18,885 nucleotides of DNA from Kingella sp. (in: b-proteobacteria). GTDB taxonomy: Bacteria; Pseudomonadota; Gammaproteobacteria; Burkholderiales; Neisseriaceae. Where the stretch lies: positions 1 to 18,885 of the forward strand of contig NZ_JAUMZV010000040.1 in assembly GCF_030527935.1 (NCBI RefSeq). The letters run 5' to 3'. Below the pieces are notes generated by a model. That model was not told where the DNA came from. It searched no databases and worked only from the letters and a program-made list of their open reading frames with translations. The position numbers and the translations under genes were made by a program. Below, one piece after another: positions 6,455 through 14,212 of the stretch. Within the stretch, counting starts at the first letter, position 1. Each line of letters opens with the position of its first letter.

Positions 6455-7480
6455 TCAGGCAATCGTGTAATCGTTGAATTTAAACAACTCCAAGCCCACG
6501 CGCTCGTTGATGTCCAAAAACGTTTGTTGCAAGGGCTTGACTTCGTTGGTGGCAAACACCCGCGCCACCGTTTCCGCATCGCCCAGCCCGCTCGTGTTTT
6601 TGGGCACAACGCCCATCAAAGCGGGCGGCACGCGATGAATCGCCATCATGTCCTCAGCCGAAATCGTTTTGATATTCAAAAAATCATCTTTCGCTGCCAC
6701 TTCCGCAATCGGAATCAGCTTCAATCCATCAGGGCTGCCGTCGGGAGAACGAATCACGATGTTTTTAAAATTGCCGTTGCCTTTAGCTTGGCGCAACTGC
6801 TCTTTGATATTTGCCCAGCCTTCCTCATCAATTTTGGCATCGGTGGAATACAAGATAAAACCCGCGTGCGAACCATTTTGATAATAGCGCACCCGAAAAC
6901 GTGTCGCCGCCGCATTCAAATCCACGCTGTCCAGAGCTGCCAAATAATACGGCAAACCATAAACTTCCTGCTTCAAATTGGGCTGCATCACATGAATCAC
7001 ATCATCGCCCGCGATTTCGTCATAAGTTGTGCCCAAACCCAGCCCCATGCCATAGCGCAAATACACAAAATCGTGCAAATTGCTGGCACGGCGCATGTAC
7101 ATTGCCAAACGGTTTTGCACCGAAACAGGCGCGCCAAAGCGATTGCGCTGAATCTCCAAATAGCCATTGCCCAGCACCAAATAATTAAAGGCGAACTTTT
7201 CAAACTCCGAGCGGCTCAAAAAGCGCGTGGGGGTAAACGTAACCTTTAAAATATTGATTTTGGCGTAAATCGCGCTGGCATGATGCACGCCCGAGCGTAG
7301 CAGTCGCTCCAAATCCACCAGCGACACAGGCATCTCAAAAAAACACCCATTGTCCACAACGCCCAAAAAATCAAACACGCTGAACTCGCCCAGCACATCC
7401 GAGTAGCTGAACACATCCGCTGACGCGGCTTGTGGCAGCGCGGACGAACTCTTGCGTCTAAACTTCAAAAAATTAAACAT
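6455..7480 (-). CDS. Q: Phage portal protein (P2 gpQ type)
   Basis: It forms the dodecameric ring at the capsid vertex through which DNA enters and to which the tail attaches. The 341-residue length is close to P2 gpQ (344). The middle shows the portal pattern FLSRSEFEKFAFNYLVLGNGYLEI, then IHVMQPN and YGLPYY. The C-terminal part has NIKTISAEDMMAIHRVPP and LMGVVPKNTSGLGDAE, hallmark stretches of P2/PBSX-type portals. The start (7478-7480) has AGAAAGG seven bases upstream. It lies downstream of the terminase gene P on the same strand, 44 bp apart with a DUS between, as the P-Q operon of P2. Unusually, the next gene beyond its end is the integrase. Confidence 0.93.
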   Translation of the reverse strand: MFNFLKFRRKSSSALPQAASADVFSYSDVLGEFSVFDFLGVVDNGCFFEMPVSLVDLERLLRSGVHHASAIYAKINILKVTFTPTRFLSRSEFEKFAFNYLVLGNGYLEIQRNRFGAPVSVQNRLAMYMRRASNLHDFVYLRYGMGLGLGTTYDEIAGDDVIHVMQPNLKQEVYGLPYYLAALDSVDLNAAATRFRVRYYQNGSHAGFILYSTDAKIDEEGWANIKEQLRQAKGNGNFKNIVIRSPDGSPDGLKLIPIAEVAAKDDFLNIKTISAEDMMAIHRVPPALMGVVPKNTSGLGDAETVARVFATNEVKPLQQTFLDINERVGLELFKFNDYTIA

Positions 7481-7499
7481 CGCAAAACCTTTCTAATAG

Positions 7500-7511
7500 A
7501 GGCAGCCTGAA
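7500..7511 (+). repeat. DUS in the P-Q gap
   Basis: This is an exact copy of AGGCAGCCTGAA between the terminase stop and the portal ribosome binding site, inside the leftward phage operon. Confidence 0.8.
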
Positions 7512-7524
7512 AATCATCAAACCA

Positions 7525-9306
7525 TCAAAACGAATAAACAAACGAACCCGACGACACATCGCCGCCCAACGGCTCTTGATAGAAACATTGCAACGCCGCC
7601 CACGCCACATCCGAGTGGCTCAACTCGCGCGAACGCGCCGACACATAAGTCATGTTGCGCCCGCTTGCCGTAGCCACCGTTTTAATGCTTAAAAAAGCTG
7701 CCGTAATATCGCGGTGTTCTGTTTCCCATTGCACGCGATTTTTTCGCATCAAATCAAACATTTTATTGACCATCAACGCCTTTTCAGGCTGCGTGTATTG
7801 CACGCCTACCACGGCAGGAAAAAATTTCGCCACCAGTTGCACCAACGCTGCGCCCAATCCTGTTTTATCCACCACAATCTTGCGCACGTTGAAACGGCGC
7901 ATCGTCTCGCGGATAAAGTTGGCTTGGGCTTCAAAGTCATTGCCATGCAACAAATGCCGCTCCACGATACGAAACGCATCGCCGTTGAAGCGCGGGGCTA
8001 ACACCACCACCAAAGCCGCTGCATCGCCTGCATCCGCTGGGTCGTAGCCCAACCACACAGGCAAATCGCCCACAGGCTTTGCGGCAAACGGTTTATAAAA
8101 ATCGCCCCATTCCACAAAGCTATCCACCAAACAGCCCTGCACATCCGCCCAAGTGAACACGCCATCGCCGTCTTCCACAAACTCACACATAAACAACTGG
8201 CGAAACTGCGCGGGCGCGTTCTCCAACATCAACTGTTCGCGGTCAAACAAATTGCAGCCCCCGCGCTCGGCATCGTCTAGCGTAACCACTTGCCGCCACT
8301 TGCCATCGGGGTCGTGCCGTCCTGCTGCCAACGCTGCGGGCGACACATCTAGCTTAATCCGTTCCGATTCAGCACGCCCCACGTTAAACTCTGCGCCTGT
8401 CCAAAAATCATAAGCGGGGTGCGAAGTGGTGGATGGCGTGGAAAAATAGGTAATCCGATAGCGTTTCTGCGATGCCATTGGGTTTGCCAAGTCGCGCAAA
8501 CGCTTAAAATCGGGAATCCAAAAATACTCATCCACATACAAATCGCCATTGCGCCCCTGCGCCGTTCGCGAATTTGTCCCCAAAAAATGCAATTCCGCGC
8601 CGTTGCCCAGCGTAATCACATCCGACCCTTTCAATTCCACATCCACCATGCCCGCGAACTTGCGCATATAGTTCTTAAAAATAAACGCCTGCGCCTGCGA
8701 TGCCGACAAAAATACCTTGTTTTTGCCTGTTTTGACTGCATCAACCAACGCTTCTCGTGCAAAGAAAAACGTCGCCCCAATTTGGCGCGATTTCAATAAA
8801 TGCCGAAAACGAACCTGCTGCCCTAACCACACGCGCTGATAATCAAACAACTGCTCTAAAAACAACGCTTCTAATTTCGCGGCTTGCTCGAGCGAGAACA
8901 CATTGGGCTGCGCCTTGCGATTGCTGCGCACGCGCTCACGCTTCGCAGGCGCGGCGCATTCTGCTTCATGCAAATCATCAACAGGCAATGCCGTTTCAGG
9001 CTGCCCATTCTTGCGCGGATAGCCCGCCAGCAAAGCCGATAGATTTTTCATTTCTTTGTAGTCTGCATCCGATTTTTTGGGCTGCGCAATCAGCGCGTGC
9101 AAGCGCGTTTCTGCGCTCATCGTCACGCGCACCATTGGCGTACCACCGTCCCAGTTATCGCGCATTTTCCACGAATAAACCGTTGTCGGCTTTAAGCCCA
9201 AAGCCCGCGCAATGTCTGTGATTCTGTGCCCCTGCCAAAACAACTGCCGCGCCGCAACACGCGGCTCAACATTGGATAGGGGGTTTAATGCAAACGAATC
9301 CGCCAT
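7525..9306 (-). CDS. P: Terminase large (ATPase) subunit, P2 gpP type
   Basis: This is the packaging motor ATPase; with gpM it cuts at cos and pumps DNA through the portal. The 593 residues compare with 590 in P2. The N-terminal helix-turn-helix spans about 21-48 (LFWQGHRITDIARALGLKPTTVYSW), the classic gpP opening. The Walker A-like segment KSRQIGAT is at 172-179 and Walker B DLYVDE at 255-260. The C-terminal nuclease region includes WLGYDPADAGDAAAL, VVDKTGLG and SHSDVAWAALQ. The start at 9304-9306 (MADSFALNP) matches P2. An alternative ATG at 9343-9345 would add 13 residues and has a DUS-derived AGG ahead of it, so the start is not fully settled. It is transcribed leftward, divergent from O. 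Confidence 0.94.
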   Translation of the reverse strand: MADSFALNPLSNVEPRVAARQLFWQGHRITDIARALGLKPTTVYSWKMRDNWDGGTPMVRVTMSAETRLHALIAQPKKSDADYKEMKNLSALLAGYPRKNGQPETALPVDDLHEAECAAPAKRERVRSNRKAQPNVFSLEQAAKLEALFLEQLFDYQRVWLGQQVRFRHLLKSRQIGATFFFAREALVDAVKTGKNKVFLSASQAQAFIFKNYMRKFAGMVDVELKGSDVITLGNGAELHFLGTNSRTAQGRNGDLYVDEYFWIPDFKRLRDLANPMASQKRYRITYFSTPSTTSHPAYDFWTGAEFNVGRAESERIKLDVSPAALAAGRHDPDGKWRQVVTLDDAERGGCNLFDREQLMLENAPAQFRQLFMCEFVEDGDGVFTWADVQGCLVDSFVEWGDFYKPFAAKPVGDLPVWLGYDPADAGDAAALVVVLAPRFNGDAFRIVERHLLHGNDFEAQANFIRETMRRFNVRKIVVDKTGLGAALVQLVAKFFPAVVGVQYTQPEKALMVNKMFDLMRKNRVQWETEHRDITAAFLSIKTVATASGRNMTYVSARSRELSHSDVAWAALQCFYQEPLGGDVSSGSFVYSF

Positions 9307-9349
9307 AAAAACATCCCAAAATACAAAGTCCACACCTTCCAACATTTTC

Positions 9350-9361
9350 AGGCAGCCTGAA
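9350..9361 (+). repeat. DUS upstream of P
   Basis: This exact DUS lies within a short palindrome (TTCAGG-CAG-CCTGAA, 9347-9361) in the divergent P/O region, next to the proposed late-promoter motif. Confidence 0.75.
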
Positions 9362-9370
9362 ACCACTCCC

Positions 9371-9392
9371 ACACCTAAAACACCCCCTTAAC
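9371..9392. promoter_or_regulatory. Candidate late-promoter activator site (PO/PP)
   Basis: ACACCTAAAACACCCCCTTA plus AC is 21/22 identical to 16106-16127. It lies 65 bp from the P start and 78 bp from the O start, where P2 has its divergent Ogr-dependent late promoters. On the complement it contains GGTGTT-like units about 10-11 bp apart, as expected for a protein binding one DNA face. The activator itself is not in the window. Confidence 0.5.
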
Positions 9393-9469
9393 ACCTGCGC
9401 CGATAGACCCCGCCGCCTAAACTTGCAAAACTTCTCAGCAATTTCAACCAAGACTTTACCCGCATCATC

Positions 9470-10276
9470 ATGGCAAGCGAACCTACTGCACAAAACCAAC
9501 CCCAAAACACCACGCAAACCGACTGGCGCATCATCGGCGTGTCGGGTGACACCATTGACGGACGCGAGATTTCCGCCGAGCAACTGACGCAAATGGCGCA
9601 AGATTACAACCCCAAAGTCTATGGCGCACGCATCAACATTGAGCATTATTGGTGGGACGACATGGATACAGGCGGCTTGGGTGATGTGATTGAACTCAAA
9701 ACCGAAGCATGGGAACAAGACCCGAGCAAAACCGCTTTGCTCGCCAAATTCAGCGTGTACCCCGCCATGCAAAAACTATGGAACGAAGGGCGGAAAATCT
9801 ACACAAGCATGGAAATCCACCACAATTTTGCAAACACCAAACGCGCCTACCTTACAGGTTTAGCCATTACCGACACCCCCGCGAGCTTGGGCACAACCGC
9901 CAATTTCAGTTACGCCCAGCAACACAGCCACAACAAAGGCAAAACATTCAGCGAATACCGCGAATTTAGCCACAATCAAGCAACCGATTCCCCACCCACT
10001 CCCATCACAGAAAGCCCCAGTATGAACACCAATACCGAACCCCAACCCACTCCTGCTCCTACACAAACCGCCCCAGCTCCCGATACTGCTGGGCAGCCTG
10101 AAAAACACGCCAGCGCATCTACGCCAACCGCGCCCACTATTGCCCAGTTACAAACGCAAATCAGCGCATTGCAAACCGAGCTGACCGAGTTGAAAACCCA
10201 ACTCAACACCCAAGCGCACACAGGCAATCGCCCACCACACACAGGCAACGATGCGCCCACGCCGGTTATTTGGTAA
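9470..10276 (+). CDS. O: Capsid scaffold/maturation protease (P2 gpO type)
   Basis: It guides procapsid assembly and cleaves capsid proteins and itself. The 268 residues compare with 284 in P2. The N-terminal protease region aligns by eye with P2 gpO: Asp30 (GDTIDGR), His59 (NIEHYWW) and Ser113 (YTSMEIH) match the P2 Asp19/His48/Ser107 triad. A long Pro/Thr/Ala-rich linker (about 178-220) follows. Then comes a predicted coiled coil (IAQLQTQISALQTELTELKT, about 224-243), the expected scaffold segment. The tail has repeated HTGN units. An in-frame ATG at 10022 precedes the linker. No strong Shine-Dalgarno sequence precedes the start at 9470. It is first gene of the rightward late operon. Confidence 0.92.
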   Translation: MASEPTAQNQPQNTTQTDWRIIGVSGDTIDGREISAEQLTQMAQDYNPKVYGARINIEHYWWDDMDTGGLGDVIELKTEAWEQDPSKTALLAKFSVYPAMQKLWNEGRKIYTSMEIHHNFANTKRAYLTGLAITDTPASLGTTANFSYAQQHSHNKGKTFSEYREFSHNQATDSPPTPITESPSMNTNTEPQPTPAPTQTAPAPDTAGQPEKHASASTPTAPTIAQLQTQISALQTELTELKTQLNTQAHTGNRPPHTGNDAPTPVIW

Positions 10277-10287
10277 GCCATCGCAAG

Positions 10288-10311
10288 CAATCTCTCATCC
10301 AATCTCTCATC
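10288..10311 (+). repeat. Tandem 12-bp duplication in the O-N gap
   Basis: CAATCTCTCATC occurs twice head to tail (10288-10299, 10300-10311), upstream of the capsid gene ribosome binding site. Confidence 0.8.
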
Positions 10312-10339
10312 TCAAACACTCGCACCATAAGGACACCCC

Positions 10340-11386
10340 ATGAATAAAAACCTACTCGCTACCGCCATTTCTAGCTTGTTTAACCAAATTGCCCAAACCA
10401 ACCACATCAGCAAAGAGCAAGTGCAAAGCGGTTACACCATTGCACCAACCGCCGTGCAAACCATGTACGACCAAATTGCCCAAAACACCGAGCTGCTGCA
10501 ACACATCAATATCGTGGGCAAAACCGAACAAATAGGCGAAGTCATCGGCTTATCCAGCGGATTAGTGGCATCCAACACCGACACCACCCAAAGCGGCAAC
10601 GAACGCCAGCCTAAATCCATTCACAACTTGGAAGGGCAAAAATACACCCTACAACAAACCAATTTTGACGTTGCCCTGCGCTATGACGATATTGACCAAT
10701 GGGCGCACATCACCGATTTCCCCGCCCGCATCAACAACAAAATCGCCGAAAGCATCGCGCTGTCGCTGATTACCATCGGCATGAACGGCAAAGAGCGCGC
10801 CAAAACCACCAACTTTACTTCCAACCCCTTATTGCAAGACGTTGCCAAAGGCTGGCTGCAAAAAATGCGCGAAAACAACACCGCGCGCGTGATGGGCTGG
10901 CAAGCCGGGCAAGTCGGCAAAACCCCACAATCGATTAAATGGGGCAGCGACCCGAGCGCGGAATACAAAAACTTGGATGCCGTGGTTAAAGATGCCATCG
11001 ACAGCCTGATTGACGAGCGTTTCGCCGACCGCAACGATTTTGTTGTGTTGTCTAGCCGCCGCACGGTGTCCGACAAATATCTCAGCATCATCAACGCATC
11101 GGGCAGCAAAGCCACCGAGATCGAAGCCAGCGGGCGGCTCAACCAATCGCGCACGCTCGGCGGCTACCCCGTGATGTACGTCCCCAATATGCCCGCAAAC
11201 ACGCTGTTTATTACCCCGCTGAAAAACCTGTCTATCTACTATCAGACTACGGGCGAGCGACGCTACATCGTGGATAACCCCAAAAAAGACCAATTGGAAA
11301 GCTACCAATCCAAAAACATTGACTACATCGTTGAAGAATACGGCGCGGCGGTGTTGATTGAAAACTTAGCCGAAACCAACGCCTAA
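10340..11386 (+). CDS. N: Major capsid protein precursor (P2 gpN type)
   Basis: This is the main shell subunit (HK97 fold), processed at the N-terminus by gpO in P2. The 348 residues compare with 357 in P2. The N-terminus MNKNLLATAISSLFNQIAQTN is typical of the helical leader removed on maturation. SGYTIAPTAVQTMYDQIAQ, the GKTEQIGEVIGL stretch, WAHITDFPARI and ERRYIVDNPKKDQ follow the family pattern. The start has AAGGA at good spacing. It sits between O and M as in P2. The gene is followed by a pair of imperfect inverted DUS-like sequences (11394-11405 and 11423-11434). Confidence 0.94.
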   Translation: MNKNLLATAISSLFNQIAQTNHISKEQVQSGYTIAPTAVQTMYDQIAQNTELLQHINIVGKTEQIGEVIGLSSGLVASNTDTTQSGNERQPKSIHNLEGQKYTLQQTNFDVALRYDDIDQWAHITDFPARINNKIAESIALSLITIGMNGKERAKTTNFTSNPLLQDVAKGWLQKMRENNTARVMGWQAGQVGKTPQSIKWGSDPSAEYKNLDAVVKDAIDSLIDERFADRNDFVVLSSRRTVSDKYLSIINASGSKATEIEASGRLNQSRTLGGYPVMYVPNMPANTLFITPLKNLSIYYQTTGERRYIVDNPKKDQLESYQSKNIDYIVEEYGAAVLIENLAETNA

Positions 11387-11393
11387 ACCCAAA

Positions 11394-11434
11394 AGGTAGC
11401 CTGAAATCCCGCATTACCTGTTTTCAGGCTGCTT
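11394..11434. repeat. Degenerate inverted DUS pair after the capsid gene
   Basis: AGGTAGCCTGAA (11394-11405) and TTCAGGCTGCTT (11423-11434), each one base off the DUS, face each other between N and M. They could form a weak attenuating hairpin after the most abundant structural gene. Confidence 0.45.
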
Positions 11435-11461
11435 CAACCCCCACACAAAGGACAGCACATC

Positions 11462-12112
11462 ATGGTCAGCCCCGCCCAACGCCATCGCCTTGCCCACGAA
11501 GCTCTTGTTGCTGCGCACAACCAAAGCGACCCCAGCGAACTCACCGCCTATCAGCAACTGCAACAGCAATACATCGCCGACAAAACTTTGCTCAAAAATC
11601 TTGCCAGTATGCAAGACAAACTTGCCTACAAAGCCCAAGCCTTGCCCAAATACCAAGACTGGCTAAATAGCGTGTTGCAAAGCGGGCAAGCCCACCCAAA
11701 CGACACGCTCACGCCCAACTTGTTGATTTGGCAGATTGACTGCGGACAGCTTGGCGAAGCCATGCCGCTCGCGCAATTTGCGATGGAACATAACCTGCAA
11801 AGCAGCGATGAGTATCAGCGCAACCTGCCCACCATCATCGTTGAGCAGTATGCCGAACAAATCAGCCAAGGCGCAGCCATCGCTCTCGAGCATCTCAACA
11901 CCCTTGTGCGCTGGGCAACCGAAAAACACAACAACCAACACACCTACAACATCCCCGATGCGGTGCGCGCCAAGCTACTCAAAATTGCTGGCGAACAGCT
12001 AGAAGATAGTGACCCGCAAGCTGCCCTTGCTCTTTATCAACAAGCTCTGGGCTACAACGACAAAGTCGGCGTGAAAAAGCAAATTGAAGCCCTGCGAAAA
12101 AGCCAACATTAA
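11462..12112 (+). CDS. M: Terminase small (endonuclease) subunit, P2 gpM type
   Basis: With gpP it recognises and cuts cos during packaging. The 216 residues are somewhat shorter than P2 gpM (247). The N-terminus (VSPAQRHRLAHEALVAAHN), the LLIWQIDCGQLGEAMPLAQFAMEHNL segment, and the C-terminal DSDPQAALALYQQALGYNDKVGVKKQIEAL stretch are typical of the family. AAAGGA precedes the start by about ten bases. It follows N and precedes L, as in P2. An unusual 99-bp gap with a long imperfect hairpin separates it from L. Confidence 0.92.
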   Translation: MVSPAQRHRLAHEALVAAHNQSDPSELTAYQQLQQQYIADKTLLKNLASMQDKLAYKAQALPKYQDWLNSVLQSGQAHPNDTLTPNLLIWQIDCGQLGEAMPLAQFAMEHNLQSSDEYQRNLPTIIVEQYAEQISQGAAIALEHLNTLVRWATEKHNNQHTYNIPDAVRAKLLKIAGEQLEDSDPQAALALYQQALGYNDKVGVKKQIEALRKSQH

Positions 12113-12124
12113 GCTCCCCCCGCC

Positions 12125-12189
12125 GTATCGTGAGCGATAAGCCGTCTTGCCGTTGATAGCGACAAGCCTGCCTTATCGCCCCACGATAC
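12125..12189. repeat. Imperfect long hairpin between M and L
   Basis: GTATCGTGAGCGATAAG (12125-12141) pairs with 12172-12189, with one mismatch and one bulge. The interior has a second stem, CTTGCCG (12146-12152) with CGACAAG (12160-12166), with one mismatch. No T-run follows. The function is unknown. Confidence 0.5.
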
Positions 12190-12211
12190 CCTATTCCCAA
12201 GCAAGCCAGCC

Positions 12212-12700
12212 ATGAATACCACCCCCATCAGCTTTACCAGCACGCCCACGCCCACCCAACAACCCAATCAGCAAACCATAAGCTCCGACCCCTTTTTCCC
12301 CAGCATCAACCTTGACCACCTGCGCCAAGCCATGCGCATTGACAACACCATCACCAGCGACCGCCTTTTTCAGGCTGCCATTGAAGCCGTCATCCACGTC
12401 AATCGCCAGCTTGCCACGCTCAAACAACATTGCCAGCTTACAGGCAAAGCCACCCTAGCCGAACACGCCCCGCAGCAAAAAATCAACGGCATCAACATTT
12501 GGGAACACCGCTATCAGCAAGCCATTTACAACTACACGCTCGCCACGCTCACCGACCAATACGCCGATTACGATGCCAGCGGCAAAGCCAGCACCCGCAG
12601 CGAAAGCAAACAACACATTGCCGACCAATACCGCCGTAATGCCCACGCTGCCATTGCCGACATTGCAGGCAAACAACGCACCGATGCCGAACTCATCTAG
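12212..12700 (+). CDS. L: Head completion/stabilisation protein (P2 gpL type)
   Basis: It binds at the head-tail connector after packaging. The 162 residues compare with 169 in P2. The recognisable core is FFPSINLDHLRQAMRIDNTITSDRLFQAAIEAV, followed by the YQQAIYNYTLATLTDQYADYD segment and a C-terminus rich in helix-formers ending AIADIAGKQ. A one-mismatch DUS (12369-12380) encodes FQAA within the conserved core. It is followed after 20 bp by X. Confidence 0.91.
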   Translation: MNTTPISFTSTPTPTQQPNQQTISSDPFFPSINLDHLRQAMRIDNTITSDRLFQAAIEAVIHVNRQLATLKQHCQLTGKATLAEHAPQQKINGINIWEHRYQQAIYNYTLATLTDQYADYDASGKASTRSESKQHIADQYRRNAHAAIADIAGKQRTDAELI

Positions 12701-12707
12701 CCTAAAA

Positions 12708-12719
12708 AGGCAGCCTGAA
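12708..12719 (+). promoter_or_regulatory. DUS doubling as the ribosome binding site of X
   Basis: An exact DUS preceded by AAAA places AAAAGG 11 bases or so before the X start at 12721. No other Shine-Dalgarno candidate is present, so the first three DUS bases (AGG) seem to serve translation. Confidence 0.6.
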
Positions 12720-12720
12720 A

Positions 12721-12951
12721 ATGCCCAAACCCAGCAACACCTTTATCAGCAGACAAGGCGATACGCTCAGCAAAATTGCCTACGAATACTACGGCAGCAG
12801 CGTTGGGCAAGTAGAGCGCATCCTTGAAGCCAACCCCAAACTGTGCCAACAGCCCCCTATTCTCCCCGCTGGCATCATCATCATTCTGCCCGACAGCGAA
12901 CCGAGCAGCACACAAACCACCCTACCCGCCACGCTTAACCTTTGGGATTAA
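12721..12951 (+). CDS. X: Tail protein X (P2 gpX type, LysM-like)
   Basis: This small tail protein is needed for P2 tail assembly. The 76 residues compare with 67 in P2. The LysM-like pattern is clear: a QGDTLSKIAYEYYGSS opening, then VERILEANPKL, and the closing PILPAGIIIILPD. The gene starts one base after a DUS that carries its probable Shine-Dalgarno bases. The next gene starts five bases past its stop. Confidence 0.93.
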   Translation: MPKPSNTFISRQGDTLSKIAYEYYGSSVGQVERILEANPKLCQQPPILPAGIIIILPDSEPSSTQTTLPATLNLWD

Positions 12952-12955
12952 CACC

Positions 12956-13345
12956 ATGCACCAAGCCAACGATACTCAAACCACGCTCATCAACATCGCC
13001 GTGATTGCCATCGGCAGCTACCACCTGCCCCTTTCTGTCGCCAGCGGTGCGCTGATTGGGGCAAGCCTGTTTATCGCCCGCAAACAAAACTACCCCGTAT
13101 TTCACAAGGCATGGCTATTTATGATTTCCTTTTTCAGCGGCGTGTTCGGCTACGAAAGCACCGACGAAATCATCAACTACATCTTGCCCGACCAGCTCCC
13201 CTTGCACATCAACAGCTTCATCGGCGCGTTGTTGGCTGCTGCCTTTGCCGTGGTGTTGATAGAAAAAATCTACACATGGCTTGATACCCGTCTTAACCCC
13301 ACCCCAGCCACAAAGGAGCGCGACCATGACCAATCTGCAAAATAA
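12956..13345 (+). CDS. Phage membrane protein, holin candidate 1
   Basis: The 129-residue protein has about three hydrophobic segments (residues about 11-42, 51-67 and 84-107) and a charged C-terminal tail. Its place right after X and before the endolysin is where P2 has its holin gene Y. The frame is open further upstream, but the start at 12956 is chosen because upstream codons overlap X. No catalytic motif is visible. It may be the holin, an antiholin, or another inner-membrane lysis factor; sequence alone does not decide. Its last 20 bases overlap the next gene. Confidence 0.7.
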   Translation: MHQANDTQTTLINIAVIAIGSYHLPLSVASGALIGASLFIARKQNYPVFHKAWLFMISFFSGVFGYESTDEIINYILPDQLPLHINSFIGALLAAAFAVVLIEKIYTWLDTRLNPTPATKERDHDQSAK

Positions 13346-13622
13346 CGCCATCATCGCCCTAAGCCTTGCCGCCGCCATTAGCCTGTTGCTGTTTGACAGC
13401 CGCCACAAAACCCACAAGCCGATTAGTGCTTTGATTGCATGGCTGCTATTTATTCAGATGAGTGCGCTCTTTTTGGCTGTGCTTGCCAAAAGCCAAGCCC
13501 TGCTCAACTGGCTGCTCATCGCTAATCTTGCCCTGCAAACAGGTAGCATCCTTTATGCACGCGGCAACGTTTCCCGCATTTACCACCCGAAAAAGGCTCA
13601 ACATGAACAACAGCAAATTTAA
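13326..13622 (+). CDS. Phage membrane protein, holin candidate 2 (3-TM type)
   Basis: The 98-residue protein has three hydrophobic stretches: about 7-22 (AIIALSLAAAISLLLF), 35-53 and 57-77. They are separated by a basic loop (DSRHKTHKP), and it ends in a basic tail. This resembles the small three-span holins of Pasteurellaceae/Neisseriaceae phages. The start at 13326 is supported by a strong AAAGGAG five bases upstream. It overlaps the previous gene by 20 bp and the endolysin by 20 bp, so the three lysis genes are probably translationally coupled. This is the better holin candidate because it touches the endolysin. Confidence 0.75.
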   Translation: MTNLQNNAIIALSLAAAISLLLFDSRHKTHKPISALIAWLLFIQMSALFLAVLAKSQALLNWLLIANLALQTGSILYARGNVSRIYHPKKAQHEQQQI

Positions 13623-14142
13623 CCAATTTATTGAACGCATCCTGAAAACGGAAGGCGGCTACATCAACCATCCCAAAGACCCCGGTGGCGAGACCAACTG
13701 GGGCATCACCAAGCGCGTTGCGCAACAAAACGGCTACAACGGCGCGATGCGCGAGCTAACCCGAGAACAAGCCAAAGCCATCTACTACACCGCCTTTTGG
13801 CAACGCTACAACATTGAGCAATTTCCCAGCGCACTCGCTTACCAATTTCTTGATGCTAGCATCAACCACGGCTACGGCAACGCGGCGCGGATGTTGCAAC
13901 GCGCACTAAACGTTGCCGACGATGGCATCATCGGCAAACAAACCCTAGCCGCCCTTGCCCAACGCAGCGAAAACGACTTGCTGTTGCTGTTTAACGCCGA
14001 GCGTGCAAATTTTTACACCCGCCTTTCCACCTTTGCCACGTTTGGACGCGGCTGGACAAACCGCATCGCCGACAACCTGCGCCAAGCCGCCCAAGACAAC
14101 ACCGACCCGCAAGTGGGCTACATCCCGCCTGACAACGCCTAA
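13603..14142 (+). CDS. Endolysin, glycoside hydrolase family 108 type
   Basis: It degrades peptidoglycan for host lysis after release through the holin. The 179-residue protein has the GH108 active-site region near its N-terminus, LKTEGGYINHPKDPGGETNWGIT, with the predicted catalytic Glu17 in EGGY. The C-terminal half (from about residue 90, LDASINHGYGNAARMLQRALNVADDGIIGKQTLAAL) is a peptidoglycan-binding helix bundle commonly paired with GH108. There is no signal peptide, so export needs the holin. The longer open frame upstream overlaps the holin gene out of phase. The ATG at 13603 with AAAAGG seven bases ahead is preferred. P2 uses a different lysozyme (gpK) at this position. Confidence 0.92.
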   Translation: MNNSKFNQFIERILKTEGGYINHPKDPGGETNWGITKRVAQQNGYNGAMRELTREQAKAIYYTAFWQRYNIEQFPSALAYQFLDASINHGYGNAARMLQRALNVADDGIIGKQTLAALAQRSENDLLLLFNAERANFYTRLSTFATFGRGWTNRIADNLRQAAQDNTDPQVGYIPPDNA

Positions 14143-14157
14143 GGCGTGCGCACAACA

Positions 14158-14184
14158 AAGGCAGCCTGAAAAACAAGCTGCCTT
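14158..14184 (+). repeat. DUS hairpin after the endolysin gene
   Basis: An exact DUS (14159-14170) is followed by a reverse partial copy, giving an 8-bp stem AAGGCAGC (14158-14165) / GCTGCCTT (14177-14184). Confidence 0.5.
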
Positions 14185-14212
14185 ATTCACAACATCAAAC
14201 TGCTACCCACAA

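Noticed and set aside
9266..9772. Minus-strand open frame over the start of gene O
   Set aside because: It is antisense to the conserved gpO protease region and crosses the proposed promoter region. No known family is recognisable.
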